From Helichrysum umbraculigerum (Eukaryota > Streptophyta > Magnoliopsida > Asterales > Asteraceae), in the NCBI GenBank assembly GCA_949592205.1, contig CATIUR010000001.1:335674250-335738249 (forward strand): a stretch of DNA of 64,000 nt. Reading direction: 5' to 3'. Below are positions 1 through 11,461 of the stretch, piece after piece. The position numbers and the translations under genes were made by a program. The notes under the pieces were generated by a model. That model ran no database searches, was not told the DNA's origin, and worked only from the letters and a program-made list of their open reading frames with translations. Positions within the stretch are counted from its first letter, which is position 1. Every line of letters starts with the position of its first letter.

Positions 1-180
1 TGTATATATATATACATGTATATATATATACATGTATATACATATATACATGTATATACATATATACATGTATATACATATATACATATATATACATGTA
101 TATACATATATACACATATATATACATATATACATATATATACATATATATATATATACATATATATACATATACATAAG
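1..180. repeat. TA/TACATG microsatellite
   Basis: Simple alternating TA dinucleotides with interspersed ACATG units fill the left edge. ORFs here encode only low-complexity Y/I/H runs and are not genes. The tract lies downstream of, or in a 3' intron of, the minus-strand TWINKLE gene. Confidence 0.95.
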
Positions 181-332
181 TATAGAAGTATATCTAGATG
201 AGTCAGTCCGAATATATCTTTACCAATCTATCTGCCTTTTGAAACCTGACTATAAAAAATAGTCAAAAGAGCATATCCATACATCAGACAAGAAGATTGG
301 AATCAGAGTAATTGCATGAAATATACACTCAC

Positions 333-629
333 TGGTTCGAAGGTCTCTGGTGATCAAGCTCATTGTATGGATCAATAACGAGTCCATTCACCCCATGTCT
401 AAGGACCGCTGCTTTGGCAAGCCCAAGTACCCAATTAATACTTGGTAGGCAATCATTCTCGCACCTATTCCATTGACATTTTAGAATAAAAAAGTAACAA
501 GAAAAATTTACCAGACTGTTTAGTCATTAGTAAACGATATCCATTTCCTCCTCAAGTCAGCAAAGACAATGTACATCATAACTAAGATGGGCAACAAATC
601 TACCTCTATTAGTTTAACTTCAAGATCAT

Positions 630-703
<74 letters not shown>

Positions 704-3700
704 TATTCTTTGTAGACCACTTATATATCCAAAAGCTTTCTAAAAAACCTTTTAGATTAAAAGCCAACGAATATAGATAATGAAAGTTCCATGCATTCTT
801 AAAATCAGGAGCACGTAAAGGAAAATATGAAAGCACTAAAAACATGTAAGAGTGCAAGTAGTAAGTAGTAACTGACCGTATGAGATGAAAAGTATCATTC
901 AACCATTGCTTTCCATCTTCCAGATCCTCCACACTCATTCGTTCAACAGATTGTCCATATCTGTTTTAATCATCACATCAAAATATTTTAAAAAATTAGA
1001 AGAAAAAAAATGTAGTGCAACGATTGAAAACTAGAAAATACATATAATAAACCAAAGAACACCAACTGCAGAAACTTCATCATAAGTATTCCCTCTCCTC
1101 TAAAACTAGGAATACATCAGTCTTTTTTTCTGGTCATATAAAAGAGTCCAAACGGAGCTAACCTCACATCAAAGAACGGCTTCTTCATGTGTTTCTCAAG
1201 AAGTTTCCTTGCATGTTCTCTAACCTATAGATAAAACATAATACAACTTTTATGATTATTGACATATCTATGAACGCATCGTTGCATCACTAACTTACAT
1301 ATTTAAAGAGGTCAAGGAGACACGTAGTTGGTTACTGTATGCAAATGAATATTAGAAACCACAAGTCAATGGTAAAATTGAATATACAGAACAAACATAC
1401 CTTGTTCTCCATAGAACAAAGTGCAAACTTCCAACCAACACTTTCGTTAAGATTGCATAGCAATGCATCAATCCACTCGCTCTTTCCCGAATTAGGGACT
1501 CCAGTGACTACGGTCAACTCTCCCGGCACAACCTGGACAGATGTAACATTATAGTCATCATTACAAGATATTAACCTTATTAAACAAAGGGATAATGGTA
1601 TTAGAATAATAGAACGTATTAAATTTTACATTTTTTGCTATTTTATGTATTTATTATATTATGTCTTAGAAGTTCTATTCTATATATGAAACTTTCTAAA
1701 ATGTCTAAGGTATGTATCTATGTTGGTTTCCGATACACACAATAGAAGGTTTTTAGAAACTATAATACGCACATTAGGCCTTTAAGAAAGTTTCATACAC
1801 ATAATAGAACTTCTAGAAAATGTATACATACAATAGTAAAAAGTGTAAGCTCTTAATACATTCTGATATCATTAACCCTTAAAAAAACAAGTACCGCATG
1901 CATTAAAAGGTCAAAAACAAAAAAATAAAAATAAATAAATAAACTCAACTTTAACTATACACAGATGACATTATTATAGTAAGTTTTTAGGTTTATAAAG
2001 AAAAAGAAAACCCACATTATATAAATCATCCATAGCCCTCCATCCAGTTGAGACTCCAATATTTGGGCCAAGGGTTTGATGATAATATGCATCGATTTCA
2101 CTGAAGTAATTTTTAAAGTTGAATAAACCTTTAATAGGGTACAATTCTGCAGACTCAATAACTTCCCTTAATACAGCAGGCCCCATGAACATGAGAACCT
2201 CATTAGCATCTTTAAAATGCTCATTTTCATTTTTACTTGGCCACGTAACTCGCCAGCACCTGTTTGTACAAAAGAGAAAAATTGAGTGGTTTTTTTTTTT
2301 CTTTTTTTTTTCTTTTTTTTTTTTGTAAATATCAGAAACTGAACCAACAATAGCAAGTAGGTTAAAGTCAACCAGTCAATAAAGTCAACCTTTCTCTTCC
2401 GAGCCGACGTGCTAGCTCTTCAGCTAAGGCTTGACCAGGCTCATCACTATCAGTTGCAAGTATTATGCGAGAGGCCTGCAAGATACGAACAAGTATACTG
2501 ACCTGGAATTATGGAATCTAATTGCTAATCTTAAAGTGGTAGATATGGGTTGACCCGCAGACACTTTCTGTCCAGTTATTTATTATTTTTTCAAGAAAAA
2601 TTAATGCGCTAGATATCATCATTATATAAACTTAGTATACATTAATATCCAAATTTGTTTATAAAGCACTATAAGAGATCATATGCAATTATGAACAACT
2701 TTTGATACATTAAATCTTATCGACTCATTTTACCTGTTAGATATAAAAAGACACCCAGATTGACCTATATTATGAATAACAAATGTGATTACAAGAGCTA
2801 TATTACACAATAATAACCTAAATTATTTGATAAAGCTATAGGAAGGCTGTATGCATTATAAGCAACTTTGCACCACTTTCGACCTATTTCACCTGTTTTA
2901 GATGAAATGAAACCGAAATGGACCCATTCTTGATTCTTAAGTAAATGGGTTCAAACTTCATTACTTCAATACAGCCTTAAGATAAAAGCAAAGTAAAAAA
3001 TCTGAAGTAATTTGGAATACCTTTTCTAAATACTCCTTGCAGTTCCATAAATATTGGTACTTTATGTCCTGCACTCATAATTACAGCATCGGTGTGTTAC
3101 ACATGACCCACAAGAATAAGTTTTAGTCTATATAGTTGCATCAAGAAGAAAACTAAACCACCAGCGTAAAATGAATAAACTCTTCAAAACATAATATTAT
3201 TATTACTCACGAAAACTTTATGTTATAAGATAGGAAAAAAATTAAGTACAGTGACAAAATATCCAGCAACAAAAACACAAAAAATGAAGAAGTCGAATCA
3301 AACTTAAACCTTTTCTTGAGATGGTACATCTTTAGAGGAAACTTTTGCGGGAGCACCATCAGGGACACTCACACAGTTCCTAAAACCAGCTTCTTCCATT
3401 GCAAGTTTGTCCATTTCACCCTCAACCTTTTACAAAAAAAAATTAATTAAATTAAAAATTATATCAATGAATAGTAGTGACAGCAAAATCACAGAATGAT
3501 GAAGTGTTGTACACATATAAATGTACTTCAAGATGAAAATATTACAATGATGACATCACTTGCTCCTTCTATATCATCAAGTCCATATAATATTTTTTCA
3601 CAATCACTTTCCTGCATATTACAAACAAAGAAATCATCACTTAGGGTTTTATAACAGTGCGGTATCTTTTATTATATAAGTAGGGATGAGATAGAGAACC

Positions 3701-6680
3701 TGCCAGAAGACCTTTTGAAGATCACGGTACTTGCAACTGACAAGTTCCCCTTGTCGTCTATAAGTAAATGCAATAACAATCTGCCAATATGATATTAAGC
3801 ATGAGTAACTTTAAATTTCTAATTAGGTTACAATGTTGCAAAAATACCATAAAACAACAGATAATTATGTGTACATGCTAAAGCCTAAGGTCACAACATG
3901 TGGGTTGACTGATGAGATCAATACTTTCAAATCTGAATAGGGAAAACATTGATTACTATCTGTTGATAGTAATCTTGTTTTCAGTTAAAAAATTTACGTG
4001 TTACAAATACAATATCGGCGACTTTCGACCCGTTACCTTTTTAAGCGATTTTATTACCCGTTTGAGATGAAGCATAACACGGATCAGGGCAGTTTATAAG
4101 TAAATGGGTCGAAATTACCACCTCTTTTTCTAAACAATAACAATATAAACAAACAGTTAACATTACGTGTAACAGGGTATTTTTTGTACCTGATTTTCAT
4201 ATCGTCTTTGCATGACAGAGTTTCTTTGTAATGTCTCTTCAGATATCATTCTTTCAGCAAAATATTCACGTAACTGAGTCACATAAAAAATATAACATCA
4301 AACAGGACTAGAACAAATAAGCACATTACTTTCTGCAATTTACCTTTAAACTAAGGAGATGTTTGAATTTGTGTCTTGGATCTAAGTATCTCATAATTCC
4401 ATCTGTAAATCGCAATAATAAGTTTTTAAAGTTTGTATACATATATCCTGTTTGGCCTTTTTCTTGTTTATTCCTTACATAATCAGAACTTACTAAAGAC
4501 TCAAACATCTGAATATTGTGATTCTAAAAAGCCAAAGTTCATCAAATAACTATCTGTTATAGCCGCTTAAATTACAGCTGGGAATATATTATTCCAACTG
4601 ATAATCCAAAACACCACTAAAAAAGATATATGCCATGAGGAGAGAAAATTTTACATCACGGCACAAAGGTTCTAAATGCAACTCCTGCTCCGTGATTTCC
4701 CTAACTTTTTTCACTCTCGTGAGTTTAGTCATCCTGTTGTAACTTGACTTAACATCTGCAGAACCCTGCACCACACTTACACAATTAAATAACACTAAAA
4801 AAAAAGGTGATGCGGTAAAACAAAACAAACACAAAAAAGACGACACATGTTACCCTTGTACTGCCATTCCATCCACACTTGGCTCGAAAACAGGTCCATA
4901 CAGCTGCATTGCTACAGGATTTTTATGATAATGCTCATGTCAGATAATAAGAATGACAAAGTAATGGTGAGAATACAAGACGACTTACCCATCCTCAGCA
5001 ACGAAGAGTGATAGTTTCTTCTCTCCAGAGTCGCCACCTTTGCACTAATTGGAGAAGCAGAAAAACTTGATTACATTATATCCAATATATGAATCAGAAT
5101 TAAAAGCGATTCAAAATTGTTAGAAATTGTTAATAAATTTAACAAATCAAATTTCATAGGTGATGATAAAATACATTGTTATTCTTTTTAATTACCTAAA
5201 ATATAAGAATGTCCTTTATTTGTTACTCTATTACGACCCTGGAATCACGTAATCAATTTCATAATGCACATCCATCCTTAATCAAGTGTTCTCTCAATTT
5301 AAACAAAGAAATCACTGTTATACTGCATGCACTGCTGTAATGTCCATATGAGAGACTAGAAGTATAAAGTGTTCTCAATTTTCAACAACCAAAGTATCAC
5401 CGAATAAAAGAAAAAACAATGTTTGTGCATACCATGGGGCAAAGCAAGCCATAAGTCTGGCCCGGTTTACATGGTTTACAGGATATTCCAATCTCCTCCA
5501 ATTTTTCTTTAAGTCGCTCTAGCTGAGGTGAATCGACTATTTCTTCATCAGGCTTCTCCATATATACTTGAGAAACTATAACAAAAAGGATAAACAACAA
5601 TACCAATATTATCCAGAAAATACATATTCCTCATTTGACTTGGTTATGTGATGTTTTTTTCAATAAGATCTTCTGAACCCATTTTCATGACAGTAAGTAA
5701 TCCTTAAGATGTTACATTTTGGGCAGGAAAATTACTTCAACAAAACTAGAAAGAATAATATCGAAGACACGAAGAATATGCATCACTAGTAAACGTGAAT
5801 AAGAAGAGTATAAGGTGCAAAGCATGATTCTTGATGTCTAAAGCATGAATCTTGACATGTAATACTTGTATTGTAACAACTTTCAAACAACTGCTGAACC
5901 ATAACCAAAACATGAACCTGACCAAACCGCTTATAGTTACATATTATAAAGTTGTAAATTACACTTTATCTAGAAAAGAGTCATAATCACTACGAGACTT
6001 CATAAGAAAAATAAAATACATATCAATCTTTCATCCAAGATGGTGTATGAAAGTCAAGTATTCCAGTCAAAGTTGAAGAGTCAATTGAAAAAAAAAAAAC
6101 TAACAAAGTACAAAATCCAAATGTAATTCTTAGTTATTTATGTATTCATATGTTTTTTCAATAATAACTAGCTCTTCCTTTGTGTTGTAGTTCCAAATAT
6201 ACAACCAATACTTGAAACTTTGTTAAAGAACAACCCTTGAGCAATAAGTATACAATTTGAAAGTTTGTTAATTTTAACCAAACACACTCCACCACTAATA
6301 GATTAACACATTCCAAACATAAACAATTGTAACATTAACAAAGTATCAAAACACAAGTAAAATAAAATAATAATAAATAAATGCAAGATTCTTTTTATAC
6401 AGACAGTAACAAATTAAAAAAAGGAAGAGTGAGTACCTGGTCTGGGGATGCTAGCATATGTAGAAAACGACAAATGAGAGGGTTTAAGAGATAACGGAAG
6501 TAATTTTGGGAGTGAAAATGAAGAGGGTAAACTTAAAAATATGATTTTTTTTGCAGGTTGATTCAAGAAAGATGGTGTGTATGTGGGTTTGAAGTGAAGA
6601 AAATGCTTAGAGCCCATGTTAATAATGGTGCCGTGTAAAGGGATTCGATGTCGAACAAACATATCGTAACAAAAAACCAA
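333..6680 (-). CDS. TWINKLE: TWINKLE-type organellar DNA primase-helicase (3' end missing)
   Basis: Sixteen exons read in order on the minus strand with consistent phases: 6680-6437, 5575-5433, 5044-4989, 4911-4854, 4765-4655, 4273-4190, 3780-3700, 3611-3546, 3426-3310, 3068-3021, 2475-2390, 2259-2016, 1532-1401, 1224-1163, 960-877, 464-333, giving about 582 residues. The N-terminus is rich in S, L, K and P and looks like a transit peptide. Next come a zinc-ribbon (CPMC in exons 2-3, CFRAKC in exon 4), the Toprim acidic motif EGEMDKL (exon 9) and ATDSDEPG (exon 11), Walker A GVPNSGKS (exon 13) and Walker B LVIDPYNELDHQR (exon 16). This is the T7 gp4-like primase plus helicase layout of plant TWINKLE, which replicates organellar DNA. 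About 120 C-terminal residues (helicase motifs after Walker B) are expected beyond position 333 and are not visible in 1-332. Start is ambiguous: in-frame ATGs at 6680, 6662 and 6617; the last suits the family best. Confidence 0.93.
629..703. repeat. (ATT)n microsatellite
   Basis: Uninterrupted ATT trinucleotide repeat in a TWINKLE intron (between exons 15 and 16). Confidence 0.97.
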
Positions 6681-6866
6681 CTAATTTTCAGAAACTAACT
6701 AACTAAGTAACTGGTGGGGTGAATGAAACTTGAGTACATCGCTGCTGTTTTTGAAGGTGGGCTTCCCCTGTTGTTGAATGGATGTAAAATTGGGGTTTTG
6801 GTTTTTTTAGGGGTTTTGGGAGGGACAAAGAAAGAAAGAAAAATACTGCTCCAGACATATATTATT
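6681..6866. promoter_or_regulatory. 5' flank / promoter region of TWINKLE
   Basis: AT-rich non-coding stretch between the TWINKLE start and the transposon edge at 6867. No confident TATA box or transcription start can be assigned. Because a transposon begins at 6867, the element-free upstream region is under 200 bp. Confidence 0.4.
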
Positions 6867-6885
6867 GGCCAAAATGCATTTTAAT

Positions 6886-7008
6886 TGGGTGGTGATATTT
6901 CCATCAAACTTTTTGATAGATTATGCATCGAAAGCTTGTACTGTATAAATTGATACTACATAGAAATGATGGATTTATCAAAAACTTTGATGGATATATC
7001 ATCGCCCA
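6886..7008. mobile_element. 123-bp MITE nested in the left TIR
   Basis: TIR TGGGTGGTGATATTTCCATC pairs with its inverted copy ending in GATGATATATCC-type sequence and CGCCCA. It is flanked by a 7-bp duplication TTTTAAT (6879-6885 and 7009-7015). Removing it restores the match between the left arm of the surrounding transposon and its right arm, which directly shows nested insertion. Superfamily is not assignable from this copy. Confidence 0.82.
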
Positions 7009-7263
7009 TTTTAATACCTCAACTTGGCTAACTAGGTGTGGTAGTACCTGAATTATTAAAGGTATATCATAGTACCCTGAACTTGAAAAATCGGTAAGGA
7101 TACTACCCTGACTCAGTCATATGCAAAGCACGTGACTTCTTCCTGCTAATATTTAACGGAAATAAACATGATGTTAACATTCTCCTTCTTATGGTTAGAC
7201 AAGATGAAACCCTAAATTCAAAATCCCCATTGAAACGTAACAAAAGCCGTTGTTTATCTTGAT

Positions 7264-7806
7264 CAAGGTTGTAAAAGTCGGAAGTCGGGGGCGAGTCGGT
7301 CGGGACCTCGGAAGGATTAGTCGGGACTAGTCGGATTTTACTTTTGTTGACTTTTTATACATTTAAATAAGAGATTTCAATATTATGTGTAAATATAGGT
7401 GGGAATCTTATATGTTTCAAAGATAAGGGACTAAATTTATAAATTGTTTTTAACTTTTTCTTCAAAGGTACAACTCTCTCTCTCTCCTTTCACTATTTAC
7501 AGATCTGATCTCAGGTCTCTATCCTTCTCTTCTTCATCTTCTTCTTCTAACTCTCATCTTCATCTTCATCATCTTACTCTATTTACCACTTTTCTCTATT
7601 TTCTCTCATGTATAGTAATAAAAAGCAATGTAGAAACACACCCAAACCATAAACCGAACGATTCTGACCCGTTGACCACCATTGACCGCCGTTGACCGGC
7701 GTTGACCCGACCTTTTTAGCGACTTGGCCGAGGTCGAGTCGTCACCCTCTTCATCTCCGACTAATCGGCGACTAGTCGGCCGACCTGGCCGACTTTTACA
7801 ACACTG
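7264..7806. mobile_element. Non-autonomous hAT-like element
   Basis: Begins CAAGGTTGTAAAAGTCGG and ends with the reverse complement of CAGTGTTGTAAAAGTCGG. Internal GTCGG-rich arms are imperfect inverted repeats (7264-7345 and 7710-7806). It is flanked by 8-bp near-identical target duplications ATCTTGAT (7256-7263) and ATTTTGAT (7807-7814). CAGTG-type ends and 8-bp duplications are hallmarks of hAT transposons. The short pyrimidine-rich ORF inside (7444-7695) has no transposase features. Confidence 0.75.
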
Positions 7807-8512
7807 ATTTTGATAGAGAACTTCTCTAAGACACATGACCACAAATACCAAAAATACAAATTGAATTGTCTGCTATAAATTAATCGATGTATTCTTTGGT
7901 TTGTTGAGTCACTTTTCTTTTTGTCTAATTGAAATAATAATAGCATAAAGTTTAGGGTTTTTCATAATAGCACAAGTAAGAATCATTTATTAATGCTATT
8001 TGGCAGATGATAAAATAATACTTAAATGGCTAACGTTTGGATACGCATAATGTGATATAACAAACGGTTCATGTATTAAAATATAAATTTATGGATATTA
8101 CTCGTACACTTCTTAGCTTCCCATGAAGGCCATCAGGCATCAGCCATAGTTACCGCCAAGGATATCAAATGTTGCTACAATCAGAATCGTTTCGATGTTT
8201 ATTGCTTCTTTCTTTTCTTTTTTTCTTTATTTATTGATTTCTAATTTTATTGGATACCCCCAATTGCAAGAATGAATGTGTTCAGGAGTAATAATTGCAG
8301 CCGCTTGGAAGTAAGATTCAGTTATTTACTAACGTCGATGTTTATTTCCGTTAAATATTAGCAGGAAGAAGTCACATGCTTTGCACATGACTGAGTCAGG
8401 GTAGTATTCTTACCGATTTTCCAAGTTCAGGGTACTATGGTGTACCTTTAATAATTCAGGGTACTACCACACCTAGTTAGCCAAGTTAAGGGTATTAAAA
8501 TGCATTTTGGCC

Positions 8513-8876
8513 TTTAATTAATGACATAATTAATCCCATTTTTTGTGTGATTAAAGACTAATATACCCTTCTATATTTGCAATATACACCCTTTTATATT
8601 TACAATATAAATCTTTTATATTTTTTCTTAATTGTAGATCACTTCTCCAAATATTTTATGAAAAAATTAATTAAATAACTACTTCAGTATTTCTTCTATA
8701 ATTTAAGTTCTTCTACAATTTTCTTTATTTTTTTTCCCGAAAAAAGCCCTAATACGTTATTTTTCAATTTTCAAAAAATTTATGACTTTATTCCATTACC
8801 CAGTGATCTAAATCCCTATACGATCGCTTTTTTTTATTTAATTCTTTTATTAATTTGTAATTTACAATTTTTGGAT
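8513..8876. other. AT-rich intergenic spacer
   Basis: No ORF, RNA gene or inverted repeat recognised; very AT-rich with poly-T runs. Confidence 0.6.
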
Positions 8877-9534
8877 TAGGGATGGCAATGGGTCGGGTTT
8901 GGGCAGGTTTTAGTGGATTCGTACCCATACTCGTTAAAATATTCGTACCCATACCCGGCCCAATACCCGCTGGGTACCCAATTAGTATTACCTATCGATT
9001 TTTTGTATTTATTCGCGGGTTTCGGTTATCCCCATGTATGTAACTTTGACTGAACAAAATAATACTGTATTTATTTGTTGAAAATACGATGCAAATTTGA
9101 AACACAGCAAAAAGACGAAACAAAAATAACATAAACTATAGTATATTCAAGATATTAAATCGTTAAACTAACAATTTAACTATTTAATTTACTAATTCAA
9201 AGTTTCAGTACGTTCAAAATAACGTACAATTTCATGTTTTTATATCATACAAAATTAAAATGTAATAATCATGAATATCTAAATATAAAAGTGTATGGTA
9301 TAAGGTTCACCAATTGATATGTACATTATCTTCTTATATATAAAAAAGATTATATATATATATATATATATAAAACTCAAATTAATAATAGCAATTATGC
9401 ATGTATGAATACGGTTAACAGTTATGGATACGGGTACGGGTAATTGGGCGGGTATTACCAAAACCCATCACCATACTCATACCCGCGAAATAAGAAAACT
9501 TATACCCAAACCCCATCCAAACCCACTCATCTAC
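8877..9534. mobile_element. Putative non-autonomous hAT-like repeat with GGGTCGGGT-type ends
   Basis: The left end reads TAGGGATGGCAATGGGTCGG and continues with GGGTACCC-rich sequence. The right end is a degenerate inverted copy (ACCCAAACCCCATCCAAACC, CTCATCTACC). The interior is AT-rich and non-coding. Ends of this type are common in plant genomes and usually belong to hAT-derived elements. No target duplication was found, so the exact boundaries are approximate. Confidence 0.5.
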
Positions 9535-9747
9535 CTCAACCCCACTTTCTAAAATTACGCAAAAGAGTGCGTAAAATTATGTAAATACCCTCACATGCCA
9601 TGCGCATGACCCGATTTAACGAGTTTGACATACGTACATTAACGATAAGGACGAATAGTGCAAAAATTGACAACCACAAATGACGATCAGTGTAAAAAAA
9701 ACTTGCAAGGATGACGAGCGAAATTTTTTTCGACAAAACATAGGGGT

Positions 9748-10035
9748 AAGTTTAAGTGAAAATATACAAATAGATCACCATACTTTACAAAAATGTTCAT
9801 CCGGGTTACTAAACTTTAAAATTTTTAATTGGATCACTATACTTGTTGATTGGTGTCATCCCGTCTATTTTGCTTAATTTCAGTTAAAAAATAGTGACCC
9901 AATTAAACATTTTTAAGTTCAGTAAAGGGCGTTATCTTGGCTATAACACTATGTTTAAAGTTTTGTAACCTAATTAAACATTTTTACAAGTAAAATAACT
10001 CAATTGAATATTTTTAGAGTTTAAAGTAATTTTTT
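9748..10035. repeat. Degenerate inverted-repeat region
   Basis: Motifs such as AATTGGATCACTATAC on one side and GTGACCCAATTAAACATTTT on the other recur in inverted orientation, suggesting an old MITE or TIR remnant upstream of eIF4A. Boundaries and family are not resolved. Confidence 0.3.
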
Positions 10036-10249
10036 TCTCAATTAACAACCCACACTTTGAGAAAATAAAAACCGTAAAAGTAGAACAATGTCAACAAATC
10101 ACTTAAACTCATAAACATTGGGCTTCATAAAAAGCCCATTAGTGATAAGGTTGGAGTTTGATAAGGAGAAGGAGATTAAAGGGCAAAATCGTCAGATAAA
10201 AAGGGGGAAATAGGGTAAAGTTTTGACCTTTCGATCTCAAATTAGCCAC

Positions 10250-11461
10250 ACTTTATCTCTCACACATACATCTTTCCTCAACTCCACGGCGTCGATCCGA
10301 GGAGTTTGAGAAAACCCTAATTTTACACCCAAAACAAAATATACTTCAATCTCTCTCAGGTATATTTTCTACATTTATTTATGTGTTTGACTTTTCATTA
10401 TTTGATCCGTTATTTTGTGTATCTGTTTATCTTGTGCAAGTAATTCCACCTTTGTAACGATAAAGTTACGATTTTTATTCTACTTTTCAGTTTATAGATT
10501 AATTATGTTCTGTTTTTTTACCATTTTTTTCATGTAGATACTTTTCATGTAGATACTTTTCATGTTAAGATTCAGATGTTAGGGGATTGTACAGTGAATC
10601 GCTCTAACGTATTAACCAATTATTATGCTAATAATGATATATATGTTTATGTGTGTATGTATATATTTATATTTGTTATCATTGTACTCTTGAAAGTGTT
10701 AAGTGTTATGGCTGGTTATTACTTTCCTGTTAAGTACAGTGGCTACAAGTGGTAGTTTTAATATAATAAAAATGTGTTTGTTAATTAAAAGGGTTGAGGT
10801 AATGATTTGTTTCGTACCAACTTTTATCTATTTAATCTACTGTATAATAGTTATGTTTTGGCAGTTTGACAAGGTTTTTATAAATATATTTAAATTAAAT
10901 CAATTTAAGCATGCATATGTTGTATAAAATTTGTTTCATTGGTGGTTTTCAAGTAATATGTGGTTTTCCTACAAGTTTTGTAAGTATTATGCGTAGGGCT
11001 GCAAGGAGACATGCACATTTGAGCTATATCGTATGAACTGTTGTAGCTTTGGTATAAAATTGCTGTTGAAATTTGTATGCGACACTGTGCATATAAGACT
11101 GGCATAAGTGAATGATGATATTTGTAGATTTGTAGTTAGAATAGCTTCACTAGTAAATCTATTAGATATTGTAATGTGTGATGCTATAGCAGGGGACGTT
11201 AGAGCTTATTAGTTTGCTGAGAGAAAAAAAAAGACAAAGTTTTATCTATTATTTGATAATTCCGTTTTCCGTTTATGTACAATAAGCTTTCTTGGAGAAA
11301 TCAGATATTAGTTTAGCTCTATCAGTGGGAGGATTAATTTTGTAACGATACTGTTCAGCAGATCTTAGCAATACAATTAACCTTTTTATTTTGCAAAAAC
11401 ATCCAAGGGAAGTGCGCTCATTTGTATTTCTTAATATGATTGTTGTTGGTTTTCTGCAGTC
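10250..11461 (+). promoter_or_regulatory. eIF4A 5' leader: pyrimidine-rich first exon and 1.1-kb leader intron
   Basis: A pyrimidine-rich stretch near 10,250-10,290 suits a plant transcription start. The untranslated exon would end at 10359 (CTCTCAG before GTATAT). The leader intron spans 10360-11459, ending TTTTCTGCAG just two bases before the ATG. Long 5'UTR introns are common in strongly and constitutively expressed plant translation-factor genes and often raise expression. The start of transcription is inferred, not seen. Confidence 0.6.

Larger units (their letters stand above)
6867..8512. mobile_element. Non-autonomous DNA transposon with long terminal inverted repeats
   Basis: The two ends are long inverted repeats: the left arm runs from GGCCAAAATGCATTTTAAT through about 7175 (interrupted by a nested MITE) and the right arm is 8330-8512, its near-perfect reverse complement over roughly 180 bases. 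The interior has no transposase ORF and contains a second, hAT-like insertion. I could not find a convincing target duplication. The long TIR would fit a Mutator-like or foldback-type element, but the superfamily is uncertain. Confidence 0.75.

Noticed and set aside
4326..4508. 60-codon ORF on the minus strand inside the TWINKLE locus
   Set aside because: It lies between exons 5 and 6, whose sequences join in phase and match the expected order of the family; the ORF has no similarity to TWINKLE and would disrupt it.
7444..7695. 83-codon S/L-rich ORF
   Set aside because: Lies inside a hAT-like element, composition is a pyrimidine-repeat artefact, and no domain is visible.
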